Source: Algorimicrobium echini
Lineage (GTDB): Bacteria > Bacteroidota > Bacteroidia > Flavobacteriales > Flavobacteriaceae
DNA length: 64,000 bases
Assembly: GCF_900115185.1 (NCBI RefSeq)
Contig: NZ_FOVN01000006.1
Span: 122,430 to 186,429, forward strand
Direction of reading: 5' to 3'
Part shown: positions 44,748 to 53,635 of the stretch, in pieces
How positions within the stretch are numbered: position 1 is the first letter of the stretch
Layout of the letters: the number at the start of each line of letters is the position of its first letter
Translations under genes and position numbers: made by a program
The notes under the pieces: model-generated
What the model was told of the DNA's origin: nothing
Database searches by the model: none
The model's input: only the letters and a program-made list of their open reading frames with translations

Positions 44748-45563
44748 ATGAGGCGAGTAGTTATAGTGGTTTGTATAGCATTAATTGTTTTTAGTTGTGG
44801 CTCAAAGAAGCGGGTAACTTCTAAATCATCAAAAAAAAGTAATCGTACAGAGCGTGTAGTAAAAAAAACTGAAGTAAAAGAAACAAAAGTAGAAACTCAA
44901 ACAGATTTACCTGTTAAAGAGTCAGTAGTGGTTAGTAGTAACCCTATAGAGGCTTATATAGAAACTTATCGTGACATTGCCCAAGAAGAAATGCGCTTAT
45001 ATCATATTCCTGCGAGTATTACCCTAGCACAAGGAATTTTGGAGTCAAGTTCTGGGCGTGGTCGTTTATCTGTTGAAGCCAACAATCATTTTGGAATAAA
45101 ATGTCATGAGTGGACTGGTGCCCGAATTTATCATGATGATGATGCTGATCAGGAATGCTTCCGAAAATATAATGACCCAAAATATTCTTATCGAGACCAT
45201 TCGCTATTTTTAAAAGAACGTAAGCGCTATTATAAGTTATTTGAATTAGAAATAGATGATTATGAGGGTTGGGCTAAAGGTCTAAAAGCGGCTGGTTATG
45301 CTACCGATAGAAAGTACCCTGATAAATTAATTAGTTTAATTGAACGCTACGAGCTTTATAAATATGATGAATTAGTAACAGGGAAAACTAGGGTTACACG
45401 GGTGAATCAATCTATGGAATCGTCTCACCGTGTTGTAAAAGGTGATACACTTTATTCGCTTTCAAAACGTTATAATACTACTGTTGATGATTTAAAGCGA
45501 CTCAATAATTTAACGTCTAACAATTTGAATATTGGTGATTTATTAGTCGTAAAATCCAATTAA
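44748..45563 (+). CDS. Glucosaminidase domain lipoprotein with LysM
   Basis: A 271-residue lipoprotein (signal ending IVFSC, Cys17) with a basic linker, a glucosaminidase domain (about 70-200; [15 protein letters not shown] with the catalytic Glu, [25 protein letters not shown]) and one C-terminal LysM ([19 protein letters not shown]). It is expected to cleave peptidoglycan glycan strands from the outer-membrane side. Lies between the PLP enzyme gene and hemL with short gaps, a probable operon. Confidence 0.93.
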   Translation: MRRVVIVVCIALIVFSCGSKKRVTSKSSKKSNRTERVVKKTEVKETKVETQTDLPVKESVVVSSNPIEAYIETYRDIAQEEMRLYHIPASITLAQGILESSSGRGRLSVEANNHFGIKCHEWTGARIYHDDDADQECFRKYNDPKYSYRDHSLFLKERKRYYKLFELEIDDYEGWAKGLKAAGYATDRKYPDKLISLIERYELYKYDELVTGKTRVTRVNQSMESSHRVVKGDTLYSLSKRYNTTVDDLKRLNNLTSNNLNIGDLLVVKSN

Positions 45564-45579
45564 TTTAAGTACTAATTAT

Positions 45580-46866
45580 ATGCAATACAAAAGAAGCAGT
45601 GCCTTATTTGCACAAGCTGAAAAAGTAATACCTGGTGGAGTAAATTCTCCAGTAAGAGCCTTTGGAGCTGTTGGAGGAACGCCAATTTTTATACAAAAAG
45701 CACAGGGTCCCTATTTAATCGATGAAGATGGTAACCAATATATTGATTACATAAATTCTTGGGGTCCCATGATTTTAGGGCATGCGTTTCAACCAGTAGT
45801 TGATGCCGTTGTTGAAAAAACAAAACTTGGAACATCTTTTGGAACTCCAACAGAAATTGAAACTAAAATTGCAGAATTAGCTGTTTCAATGGTTCCGAAT
45901 ATTGATAAAATTAGATTTGTAAATTCTGGAACAGAGGCGTGTATGAGTGCTGTTCGTTTGGCTCGTGGCTTTTCTGGGAAAGATAAAATTATAAAATTTG
46001 CTGGTTGTTATCATGGTCATAGTGATAGTTTTTTAATTCAAGCTGGTAGTGGTGCGGTTACTTTTGGATCACCAAATAGTCCAGGTGTTACAAAAGGTAC
46101 GGCAAAAGATACGTTGCTAGCTAGATATAATGATTTAGAAAACGTTAAAGAATTAATTCAAGCAAATAGCAATGAAATTGCTTGCATTATTTTAGAGCCT
46201 GTGGCAGGTAATATGGGATGTATTCCTCCAAAACCTAATTTTCTAAAGGGTTTACGAGACTTGTGTTCAGAAAATAATATTCTTTTAATTTTTGATGAGG
46301 TCATGACGGGTTTCCGGTTGTCTAAAGGTGGTGTGCAACAATTATACGGTATACAAGCAGATATTGTCTGTTTTGGGAAAGTAATTGGAGGAGGATTGCC
46401 AGTCGGTGCATTTGCGGCTCGTGAGGAAATTATGAATTATTTAGCACCAATAGGACCTGTTTATCAGGCAGGAACATTAAGCGGTAATCCGTTAGCTATG
46501 GCAGCAGGTTTGGCTATGTTGCAGGCTTTGAATAATGATGATGAAGTTTACAAACGGCTAGAAGAAAAAACGGCTTATTTGCACAAAGGTATATCAAAAG
46601 TACTCAACGATAATCATGTTGTACATACTATTAATAGAGTTGGTTCCATGATATCTGTACATTTTTGTGAAACAGAGGTTAAAGATTTTCAATCGGCTGC
46701 AGAAGGCAATAACAATACTTTTAAAAAATTCTTCCATGGCATGTTAGAAAATGGTATTTATATTGCGCCAAGTGCTTTTGAAACGTGGTTTATTACCGAT
46801 GCATTGACTTATGATGATTTAGACAAAACGATAGAAGCGGTAGGAAAAGTTGCTAAAACCTTATAA
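45580..46866 (+). CDS. hemL: Glutamate-1-semialdehyde 2,1-aminomutase
   Basis: A 428-residue class III aminotransferase for 5-aminolevulinate synthesis, the first precursor of tetrapyrroles by the C5 pathway. It shows the GSA start [56 protein letters not shown] and the PLP lysine in [14 protein letters not shown]. Length matches HemL. Followed by a strong terminator. Confidence 0.97.
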   Translation: MQYKRSSALFAQAEKVIPGGVNSPVRAFGAVGGTPIFIQKAQGPYLIDEDGNQYIDYINSWGPMILGHAFQPVVDAVVEKTKLGTSFGTPTEIETKIAELAVSMVPNIDKIRFVNSGTEACMSAVRLARGFSGKDKIIKFAGCYHGHSDSFLIQAGSGAVTFGSPNSPGVTKGTAKDTLLARYNDLENVKELIQANSNEIACIILEPVAGNMGCIPPKPNFLKGLRDLCSENNILLIFDEVMTGFRLSKGGVQQLYGIQADIVCFGKVIGGGLPVGAFAAREEIMNYLAPIGPVYQAGTLSGNPLAMAAGLAMLQALNNDDEVYKRLEEKTAYLHKGISKVLNDNHVVHTINRVGSMISVHFCETEVKDFQSAAEGNNNTFKKFFHGMLENGIYIAPSAFETWFITDALTYDDLDKTIEAVGKVAKTL

Positions 46867-46900
46867 AAAAAGCGATCTGAATTTCAGATCGCTTTTTTGT
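46864..46900. terminator. Terminator after hemL
   Basis: Arms AAAAAAGCGATCTGAA and TTCAGATCGCTTTTTT are immediately adjacent; the hairpin begins at the hemL stop codon and lies before the convergent gene ending at 46927. Confidence 0.9.
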
Positions 46901-46926
46901 TGTTTGTATTCAGGCGTTAAAATCCA

Positions 46927-47319
46927 TTATTTTGGAAGCATTTCGCTAAACTCTTTTTTCTGATCCTCATCCAAAACTTTTTTCATATCATCTTGAAATT
47001 TAGGCTCATCTAGCAAAGCTCTAGAAATATCATCTAATTGGTCACTAGAGCCTGAAGACCCTAAAAGTTTTCCAGCAGAGTCACCAATTAATTTTTGAAA
47101 TTTAGGCGATTTCAACTGGCTAACAACTAAATCTGAAGCCATTTTCTGTTGGGATTCGTTTAAATTTAATTTTTTAGTGAGTTTTTTAACTTGGTCACTT
47201 GCTAATTTATCAATCATTGAGCTTGATTCGCTTGACGCAGCAGAGCTTAAGCTGTTTAAATTTTGTGCAGAAAGCTGCATACCAACTAAAGCGATTGCTA
47301 TAAGTAGTAATTTTTTCAT
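46927..47319 (-). CDS. Secreted helical protein of unknown function
   Basis: A 130-residue protein with a signal peptide (MKKLLLIAIALVGMQLSAQ) and a helical, Ser/Lys/Asp-rich mature part (VKKLTKKLNLNESQQKMASDLVVSQL, then a glycine-serine loop and KKVLDEDQKKEFSEMLPK). The LNLNESQQKM and DEDQKKEF segments resemble the LTXXQ-type spacing of Spy-like proteins. Neighbour of a second such gene at 47437, on the same strand. Confidence 0.78.
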   Translation of the reverse strand: MKKLLLIAIALVGMQLSAQNLNSLSSAASSESSSMIDKLASDQVKKLTKKLNLNESQQKMASDLVVSQLKSPKFQKLIGDSAGKLLGSSGSSDQLDDISRALLDEPKFQDDMKKVLDEDQKKEFSEMLPK

Positions 47320-47372
47320 AGTAATAGTGTTTATAGATATCTGTGAATTTAAATATAATTTAGCTTTTAAAT

Positions 47373-47412
47373 AAAAAAAAAGACAAATATTTTATTAATA
47401 TCTGCCTTTTAG
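47373..47412 (-). terminator. Terminator of the Spy-like gene
   Basis: On the minus strand the arms AAAAGGCAGATAT and ATATTTGTCTTTT pair with G-U wobbles and are followed by a T run. It begins about 25 bases after the stop codon of the gene at 47437. Confidence 0.65.
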
Positions 47413-47436
47413 TAAACTAATTAACCGACTCAAAAT

Positions 47437-47889
47437 TTATTTTCTGCGTCTTTTTTGTTTCTTTGAATCATAACCTTTTTTCATGCGTTCTTCTTGAAGA
47501 TTTTCCCATTTAGAATATTGTTCATCATTTAGTATTTTCTTCATTTTTGATTTCATAGCAATTTGTTTATCCAGCATGTTGTTCTTCATTTTAAGCTTGT
47601 CTTCTTTTGAAAGGGATGCTTCTTCTTCCTTTTTCATTTCTTGACGCTTTTCCATTATAGCTTTGCGTTCTTTTGCATTTTCAAGGTTTAGAGCCATAAC
47701 TTGTTTTTGCTGTGATTCCGTTAAATCTAAAGCCAATGTCATCTTTTTTGTTTGTAATTCCGCCATTTCTTCTGGTGTGTATGATTGCATATTTTCAACT
47801 CGTTCACCTTTTTTAGACATATGTTTTCTGTCTTGAGCGGTCATTTGAAGTGTTACTAGTGCTAAAGCAATTAAAAATAATCTTTTCAT
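47437..47889 (-). CDS. Secreted Spy/DUF4890-like helical protein
   Basis: A 150-residue protein with a signal peptide (MKRLFLIALALVTLQMTAQ) and a Lys/Glu/Met-rich helical mature part. LALDLTESQQKQVMAL and KKILNDEQYSKWENLQEERM are the two LTxxQ-type motifs of Spy/CpxP-like or DUF4890 periplasmic proteins. The C-terminus is strongly basic (KKQKRRRK). Likely a periplasmic chaperone-like protein; function not proven. Confidence 0.82.
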   Translation of the reverse strand: MKRLFLIALALVTLQMTAQDRKHMSKKGERVENMQSYTPEEMAELQTKKMTLALDLTESQQKQVMALNLENAKERKAIMEKRQEMKKEEEASLSKEDKLKMKNNMLDKQIAMKSKMKKILNDEQYSKWENLQEERMKKGYDSKKQKRRRK

Positions 47890-48197
47890 AATCTATATGT
47901 ATTAACGTTTGTACTATTAAGACCTGTAATTTTTAAAAAGGTTTAATACTTACATTTTATTAACTCTAGATTCATAATTTCTTTATAAAGTAAATTTTGC
48001 CAATCTCTACGGTGCTGTTTTATTATCGTGTAACATGATTATAAAAAACACAAATTGAAAAAACGGTGTTGTAATGTTAAACAAGGGATTGTTAAAACTT
48101 CTTAAATTCAGCAGTTTACTGTTAATTATTTCTAAATAATTGAAACTTTTTCGAGATATAGTAGTCTTACAGTTAAATATATAATCAAACCAAAAAA
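47890..48197. other. AT-rich divergent intergenic region
   Basis: About 308 bases between two divergent genes. It must hold their promoters, but no clear TAnnTTTG box was found on either strand and no RNA gene pattern is evident. A short dyad around CAGTTTACTG is the only structure noticed. Confidence 0.4.
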
Positions 48198-48653
48198 ATG
48201 AAACATTTATTATTCTTAAGCGCAATAATACTCTCAGTAAGTACTTGCGTGGCTAGCAATTTAGTAACTGAAATTTTTACAGATAATCTTGGCCATAATC
48301 CAAATCACCCTAAAGATATAAGCACTTTAGTTGATGTACAAGATATTTATGTAATTGAGTTGGAAGAGTCTATTGATTTAGGTTTTGATGTGAATCAATA
48401 TTTGCCTTCAAATTTTAATCCCTTAAAAGGTAAAGATGATATTGATTGGAACACGATTACACTTATTGAAATTCCAGAAAACGAAAGTTTAGGTTTTGAT
48501 CATACAGTACTTCTTCCTAAAGATTTTAACCCATTAAAAGGTAAAGATGATCTTAACTGGGATGTTATTCCTTTAATAGACATAGAAGAACCTTTTCAGT
48601 TTGATTTTGATATTAATGATTATTTGCCTAAAGGTTTTAATCCTAATATATAA
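48198..48653 (+). CDS. Secreted protein with internal YLPxxFNPLKGKDD repeats
   Basis: A 151-residue protein with a signal peptide (MKHLLFLSAIILSVSTCVAS). The mature part has three repeats of about 37 residues: LGFDVNQYLPSNFNPLKGKD, LGFDHTVLLPKDFNPLKGKD and FDFDINDYLPKGFNPN. Each is separated by an IELEES/IEIPEN/IDIEEP-like strand. The repeat has no known domain that I recognise; such proteins occur in other flavobacteria. No catalytic motif. Alone between divergent and convergent genes, with a strong terminator after it. Confidence 0.8.
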   Translation: MKHLLFLSAIILSVSTCVASNLVTEIFTDNLGHNPNHPKDISTLVDVQDIYVIELEESIDLGFDVNQYLPSNFNPLKGKDDIDWNTITLIEIPENESLGFDHTVLLPKDFNPLKGKDDLNWDVIPLIDIEEPFQFDFDINDYLPKGFNPNI

Positions 48654-48689
48654 ATTTAGTTTTTCATATTTGTTTAAGTTAGTTAGTGA

Positions 48690-48727
48690 AAAACCCAGTG
48701 ATTTAATAATCACTGGGTTTTTTTTAT
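48690..48727. terminator. Terminator after the repeat protein gene
   Basis: Arms AAACCCAGTGATT and AATCACTGGGTTT with a T run on the right; sits between convergent genes ending at 48653 and 48748. Confidence 0.9.
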
Positions 48728-48747
48728 ATGGGTAAATGTAGCTCTAA

Positions 48748-49989
48748 TTACAAGGAATTTAAATATTCTCGAATCAAACCATAGCCTTCACTATGAACTA
48801 GGCTTGTACCAATTAATGGCATACTAATACCAGGATTATAACTTCGCATACGGTTATCTATGCTTGCTTTTCTTTCAAAAATCATAGATTCTGAGAAAGG
48901 TGTTTCGTAGGTTAAACGCAATTCAGATTGAAATTGGCAGTAACCACCATCTGAATGACAATGTGCACAATTAACATCAAAATAGGCGCGTGCACGTTCT
49001 TCCTGTGTATAACTTGTATCTTCCCAGTTTGGTAACGTGGTTACAGTTGTTGGGTCTGATAGATTTGATAGGTAACCAGAATTAATAAAATCTTGTAACT
49101 GATTATTGAAATTCATAGTTCGTAATTTAGGCCCTATAGGCGTAACAATGTTGTTACTATTATGGCAATCAATACAGTCTTGCATGGATGGAATACCATA
49201 GTTTATGGTGTTAGTTATTCCATTATTATTTACAAAAGAAACAGGAACCGTATGTGCCATATCATCTAAAACTGCATCGGTTTGGCTGTCATTCCACTTG
49301 TAATTTCCTAATTCCCAGGTTCCGTTAATTTTAATTAAAATGCGCGTTTCAATAATTGTTTTACCTAACGATTCATTGCGCTCATCATTAAAGTAATAAA
49401 AAGTTTTAGATATTACGGTATTGTTTGGAAAGTCAGGAAACCCATTATCTACATAATCCATGGTAGTCCCAGGAGGTAAAGCTATTAATCGTTGTTTATG
49501 AGCGTAATCAGTAAATAATGGTGTATTTAAATTGTACTCAAAAGCTCGAGAGCTTGGTGTTAAATCGTTTAAATTACCTGAAAACAAATTTAAATCTGAA
49601 AGATTTGGTAGTAGTTGTGGTACAACTAAAGGTGCTGCTGTTGTAAAGCTAAAAACGTCCGAATACATGCTTGTGTTTTCAACACTACAAGCTGTTTTTA
49701 TATATATGTCATAGTTAGTATTTGCTAAAAGATTGGTTAGCAAAGCAGTTGTTTCTGTTGTATTTATGGTGGTTCCAGAGCCAAGCATAAAACCAGTTAA
49801 ACCATATTCAACGGTAAATGAACCTGCATTATTGGTATCGCTCCAAATTATTTCAGCGCTTTCAAATGTAATAGCATTGGCACTAATGTTGGTAGGTTTG
49901 GCACATTGTTGAACTGTTACAGTATCATCATCACTGGAGCATGATGCCAGAAGTAGGCACGTAAAGAAAATGAGTAGATTATTTTTCAT
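48748..49989 (-). CDS. Diheme c-type cytochrome lipoprotein (SO2930 family) with N-terminal FN3 domain
   Basis: A 413-residue lipoprotein (signal ending LLASC, Cys17, then SSDDD). Residues about 28-115 are a fibronectin type III domain (KPTNISANAITFESAEIIWSD). The rest carries two CxxCH haem-binding sites (CIDCH and CAHCH) in the pattern of SO2930-family proteins, with RERARAYFDVNCAHCH typical. A redox or surface-associated role is likely; electron partner unknown. The FN3 addition may place it at the surface. Confidence 0.87.
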   Translation of the reverse strand: MKNNLLIFFTCLLLASCSSDDDTVTVQQCAKPTNISANAITFESAEIIWSDTNNAGSFTVEYGLTGFMLGSGTTINTTETTALLTNLLANTNYDIYIKTACSVENTSMYSDVFSFTTAAPLVVPQLLPNLSDLNLFSGNLNDLTPSSRAFEYNLNTPLFTDYAHKQRLIALPPGTTMDYVDNGFPDFPNNTVISKTFYYFNDERNESLGKTIIETRILIKINGTWELGNYKWNDSQTDAVLDDMAHTVPVSFVNNNGITNTINYGIPSMQDCIDCHNSNNIVTPIGPKLRTMNFNNQLQDFINSGYLSNLSDPTTVTTLPNWEDTSYTQEERARAYFDVNCAHCHSDGGYCQFQSELRLTYETPFSESMIFERKASIDNRMRSYNPGISMPLIGTSLVHSEGYGLIREYLNSL

Positions 49990-50088
49990 TATTGATTATT
50001 TAACGGCTGTTAAATTAGTATTTTTCAACTTGACATTAAAAATAAAATCGATAAAATTCTGATAATTACTGTCTAACCCATCGTTTTT

Positions 50089-50757
50089 CTAAAGAAACTC
50101 CCGATATTGAAGGACTCGGAAATCAAAGGTGTTGAAATTAGGATTGCGTGCTTTTAGTTGTTTGTAAAGTGGCAACCTACCTATAGAAATATTGGCTGCA
50201 CCAGACCCAGAAGTCAAGGAAACTGTTTTGATAAGGCGTTTTGAGTTTCCTGTATTTATGTTAAATTGATGAGTTCTTGGAACCTCATTAGAAACCGTTT
50301 CCAATTTTAAATTATAGGTTTTTAAATGTTTTCTGAAGAAATATTCCGGGCCGTTTTTACTGTTTCCTCCCGTAAATAAGAGTGTGTCAATTTTTGGATA
50401 TTCTTTTAAGTAACCTAAAATATCGCGCAATATGATGTTGCTCATTCCTATATCAGAGGCATCAATTTTTTCGCGTTCAGCACTTTCTACAATATCACAA
50501 ATACCTATTTTATGTTTAATTAAAAATTGTTTCCGTTCCAGAATGGCTTTATCAGAATTGTCATAACGTAAATTAAGATTGTGAATTTTGTCAATAAATA
50601 GCCATAAGCTATTATAGTAACTCCCATAGCAGAAATCAACGTCTTTTTCTAGTAAATTGCCAGTTGAAAAACGAGGTGGTGGCAAGGTGCCAACAATTAA
50701 TTTGGTGGTATCTTCTTGTATAAAAGGTTTGTATGGGTGTTTGTGAAAGAATATCAT
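50089..50757 (-). CDS. Uracil-DNA glycosylase superfamily-like protein
   Basis: A 222-residue protein. The N-terminal KLIVGTLPPPRFSTG and the later TLLFTGGNSKNGPEYFF fit the two active-site regions of the UDG superfamily, in the branch annotated as DNA glycosylase in Bacteroidota. The C-terminal SLTSGSGAANISIG would form the second loop. It may act on uracil or deaminated bases, or be an inactive relative; activity was not tested. No signal peptide; stands alone. Confidence 0.72.
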   Translation of the reverse strand: MIFFHKHPYKPFIQEDTTKLIVGTLPPPRFSTGNLLEKDVDFCYGSYYNSLWLFIDKIHNLNLRYDNSDKAILERKQFLIKHKIGICDIVESAEREKIDASDIGMSNIILRDILGYLKEYPKIDTLLFTGGNSKNGPEYFFRKHLKTYNLKLETVSNEVPRTHQFNINTGNSKRLIKTVSLTSGSGAANISIGRLPLYKQLKARNPNFNTFDFRVLQYREFL

Positions 50758-50821
50758 TTTTACTTTTTAAGGTAATTAATTTTTTGTAATTTATAACGTA
50801 ACTTTCAAACACAAAAAAGGC

Positions 50822-50953
50822 ATGGGAAAAGGAGATAAAAAAACAAAACGTGGTAAAATTAATCGTGGTTCGTATGGTGTAAGACGTCCGCGTATTAAAA
50901 AGAAAATCCGTCCTGAAGAAAAAATAAGCGTCGATAAAAAGGCAAAGGCTTAA
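50822..50953 (+). CDS. 30S ribosomal protein THX
   Basis: A 43-residue very basic protein starting MGKGDKKTKRGKINRGSYGV and continuing RRPRIKKKIRPEEK. The GKGDKKTxRGKI.RGSYG motif is diagnostic of ribosomal protein THX, the small peptide in the head of the 30S subunit first described in Thermus. It stands alone on the plus strand between two leftward genes. Confidence 0.93.
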   Translation: MGKGDKKTKRGKINRGSYGVRRPRIKKKIRPEEKISVDKKAKA

Positions 50954-50972
50954 ACCCTTCTTGCCAATGTAA

Positions 50973-51731
50973 TTATCGTGTAAAAACTAATTTTTTAGTG
51001 CTGGATAATTCATCGCTCAAGCCATAACCTTCTAAATTAAATGCTTTAACATCATCTAAAGTTTTCGCGTTTTCGTCAATAATGAACCGTGTCATTAAAC
51101 CTCTTGCTGCTTTAGCAAAAATGCCAATGGTTTTATATTTGTCATCCTTAAATTCTTTAAAGTCCACATCTATAACAGGAACTTTTAAGGCTTTTGTATC
51201 AATGGCTTTAAAATATTCATTACTGGCTAAATTCAGAAAAAGTTCACCTTCTTCCAATTCATCATTCAAAGATTTTGTGATTTTCTTTTTCCAAAATTCA
51301 TATAAGTTTTTGTTTTTCCCAACAGGCAGTTTGGTACCCATTTCCAATCGGTAAGGCATGATTAAATCTAAAGGTTTTAAAACACCATACAATCCTGATA
51401 AAATACGAACCGTATTTTGAAGAGTATCAATTTTTTCTGTGGGTATTGTATAGGCATCCAAACCACGATATACATCGCCATTAAAAGCATAAATAGCTTG
51501 TCTGGCAGTTTCTTTAGTAAACGGTAATTCCCATTCTTGATTCCTTTCGTAATTTAATTGCCCTAGGTTATCCGAAATGCTCATTAGTTTTGACAAGCTT
51601 TTAGCCGATTTCTTCTTTAGGATGTTATTTAAACGTTCAGACTCTTTTAAAAAAGCCGATTCCGTTGTTTTAGAAGTTGGTAATTTACTATCGTAGTCTA
51701 ATGATTTGGCTGGAGATAAAACGAGTTTCAT
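50973..51731 (-). CDS. yaaA: Peroxide stress protein YaaA
   Basis: A 252-residue protein starting MKLVLSPAKSLDYDSKLP, the YaaA (DUF328/UPF0246) signature, with NLGQLNYERN, FNGDVYRGLDA and KAARGLMTRFII. In E. coli YaaA limits free iron under peroxide stress and has DNA-binding activity. Length is standard. A well-formed promoter lies at 51795-51825; the gene seems monocistronic. Confidence 0.96.
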   Translation of the reverse strand: MKLVLSPAKSLDYDSKLPTSKTTESAFLKESERLNNILKKKSAKSLSKLMSISDNLGQLNYERNQEWELPFTKETARQAIYAFNGDVYRGLDAYTIPTEKIDTLQNTVRILSGLYGVLKPLDLIMPYRLEMGTKLPVGKNKNLYEFWKKKITKSLNDELEEGELFLNLASNEYFKAIDTKALKVPVIDVDFKEFKDDKYKTIGIFAKAARGLMTRFIIDENAKTLDDVKAFNLEGYGLSDELSSTKKLVFTR

Positions 51732-51794
51732 AGGTTTATAAAGTTCCTTAAGCTAGGAATTGATTTAAATGGTTTGTTACAATTTTATGTTTAC

Positions 51795-51825
51795 CAAAGT
51801 TACAATTCACTTGGCATAAAATCAA
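51795..51825 (-). promoter_or_regulatory. Promoter of yaaA
   Basis: On the minus strand TAACTTTG (51795-51802) matches TAnnTTTG, and TTG at 51823-51825 gives the -33 element with a 20-base spacer. The transcript would begin about 57 bases before the yaaA start codon. Confidence 0.65.
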
Positions 51826-51866
51826 TTTCTAATTTTATTCTTTCCCAATAAACCTATAGAAGAAAT

Positions 51867-52907
51867 TTATTCTGAATCTTGATGCTTGGAATAATTACGC
51901 CATTTTTCAATACAGTCCTGCATATCTTGTGGTATTTCAGAGTCAAAACGCATCATTTTGCCTGTTTTGGGATGTTCAAAACCTAATGTTTTAGCGTGCA
52001 AAGCTTGTCGTGGTAAAACTTTAAAACAGTTGTCCACAAACTGGCGGTATTTTGTAAAGGTGGTTCCTTTTAGAATACGTTCACCACCATAGCGTTCATC
52101 ATTAAACAAGGTGTGTCCAATATGCTTCATGTGCACACGAATTTGGTGTGTGCGTCCTGTTTCTAACTTACAGGATACTAACGTTACATAGCCTAAACGC
52201 TCAAGTACTTTGTAATGGGTAACTGCCGGTTTTCCTTTGTCTTCATCATCACCAAAATAAACGGTATTTTGTAAGCGGTTTTTTGGATGACGACCAATAT
52301 TACCTTCTATTGTGCCTTCATCTTCCTCTATATTGCCCCAGGCAATGGCTATATATTCACGTTCACTGGTTTTATCAAAAAATTGTTTAGACAAATGTGC
52401 CATGGATTCCTCGTTCTTGGCAATTACCAATAAACCACTGGTGTCTTTGTCAATTCTATGAACCAAACCTGGACGATTACTGGAGTTGTTTGGTAAGTTT
52501 TCAAAATGATAAATTAAAGCATTTATAAGCGTGCCAGAGTAATTGCCATGACCTGGATGAACCACCATGCCTGGTTCTTTATTGACGACTAATAAATCAT
52601 CATCCTCATAAACTATGTTTAAAGGAATATTTTCGGGTGTCAGCAAATACTCATAAGGTGGATGTTCAAAAAGCACACGGATTTTATCAAATGGCTTTAC
52701 CTTGTAATTAGATTTTACAGGTTCGTCATTCACATAAATATTACCAGTTTTAGCAGCGGCTTGAATTTTATTACGCGTGGCGTTTTCAATAAAATTCATT
52801 AAATATTTATCAATTCGAAGTGGTGTTTGCCCTTTTTCGGCAGTAAAAGCGTAGTGTTCGTATAAATCGTCTTCTTCGCTTTGGTTGTCTGGAGTATAGT
52901 CTGCCAT
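51867..52907 (-). CDS. rluD: RluA/RluD-type ribosomal large subunit pseudouridine synthase
   Basis: A 346-residue protein with an N-terminal S4 domain (LRIDKYLMNFIENATRNKIQAAAKTGNIYVN) and a pseudouridine synthase domain with the catalytic Asp in HRIDKDTSGLLVIAK. The RluD assignment over RluA/RluC rests on length and the S4 domain; it would make pseudouridines in helix 69 of 23S rRNA. It begins 2 bases after the PASTA gene, so the two are co-translated. Confidence 0.9.
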   Translation of the reverse strand: MADYTPDNQSEEDDLYEHYAFTAEKGQTPLRIDKYLMNFIENATRNKIQAAAKTGNIYVNDEPVKSNYKVKPFDKIRVLFEHPPYEYLLTPENIPLNIVYEDDDLLVVNKEPGMVVHPGHGNYSGTLINALIYHFENLPNNSSNRPGLVHRIDKDTSGLLVIAKNEESMAHLSKQFFDKTSEREYIAIAWGNIEEDEGTIEGNIGRHPKNRLQNTVYFGDDEDKGKPAVTHYKVLERLGYVTLVSCKLETGRTHQIRVHMKHIGHTLFNDERYGGERILKGTTFTKYRQFVDNCFKVLPRQALHAKTLGFEHPKTGKMMRFDSEIPQDMQDCIEKWRNYSKHQDSE

Positions 52908-52909
52908 AA

Positions 52910-53473
52910 TTAGTTAGAGCCTGGTCTGTTTCCGTTACCTAAAACCAAATCAATTTTAGATGTTTTAGGCAATTCATCGCCTTCTTTTATTTCTTTTCCG
53001 TCAAACATTAATTTTACGACTTCATTTTCTCCTAGATAATCTGTAAACGTTATTGTGCCAATGGAGAAACCAAGCGCTTCTAGTGTTGGTTTGGCTTGTC
53101 TAAATGTTTTTTCTTTCAGATTTGGAATTTTTACCTTTCGGAAACCTGATGGATTTAAAGTGACATAAATTTTCCGACCATCTTTAACTTTTGCTCCAGC
53201 AAGAGGATCTTGTTCTATTACTGAAAATTTTGGATAATCAGGGTTGAAATTTGAAGAATCTAAAATTTCTAATTTTAAATTGTTTTCATGTAATTCCAAA
53301 TTAGCCACACCTATGGATTTTCCTTTTAAATCTGGAACAGTCTCAAATTCACCATGGTTGGTGGTTACGTTTAACCATTTTAATAGAATAAAACAGAAAA
53401 TTACTAAACCAACAATGGCAAGTATAATTTGTTTTAAAAATGTTTTGCTCGTCAAAAATTTTATAAGACTCAT
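52910..53473 (-). CDS. Membrane-anchored PASTA domain protein
   Basis: A 187-residue protein from the ATG at 53473; an ATG seven codons upstream is possible. A membrane helix (about 14-32, IILAIVGLVIFCFILLKWL) is followed by two PASTA domains (VPDLKGKSIGVANLELHENNL, then IPNLKEKTFRQAKPTLEALGF) and a short third-like tail. PASTA domains bind muropeptides or stabilise cell-wall enzymes. Positioned next to rluD and divergent from ddl, a cell-wall gene, which fits an envelope role. Confidence 0.9.
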   Translation of the reverse strand: MSLIKFLTSKTFLKQIILAIVGLVIFCFILLKWLNVTTNHGEFETVPDLKGKSIGVANLELHENNLKLEILDSSNFNPDYPKFSVIEQDPLAGAKVKDGRKIYVTLNPSGFRKVKIPNLKEKTFRQAKPTLEALGFSIGTITFTDYLGENEVVKLMFDGKEIKEGDELPKTSKIDLVLGNGNRPGSN

Positions 53474-53635
53474 GGAAACGGATTTGTTGGGCAAATATAT
53501 AAAAACAGAACTGTTTTTAGTTTTGATTTATTAGTGATATTTTAGCTTAACTAATATTAGATACGTTTTATTGTTTGTTTTAGACTTAAATAAACAGATT
53601 AATTAAAGAGACTTCCACTTTTGTGGAACATATAT

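Noticed and set aside
48007..48225. 72-codon minus-strand frame in the divergent intergenic region
   Set aside because: It overlaps the signal-peptide region of the real gene at 48198 and is built from AT-rich noise (Phe/Ile/Asn).
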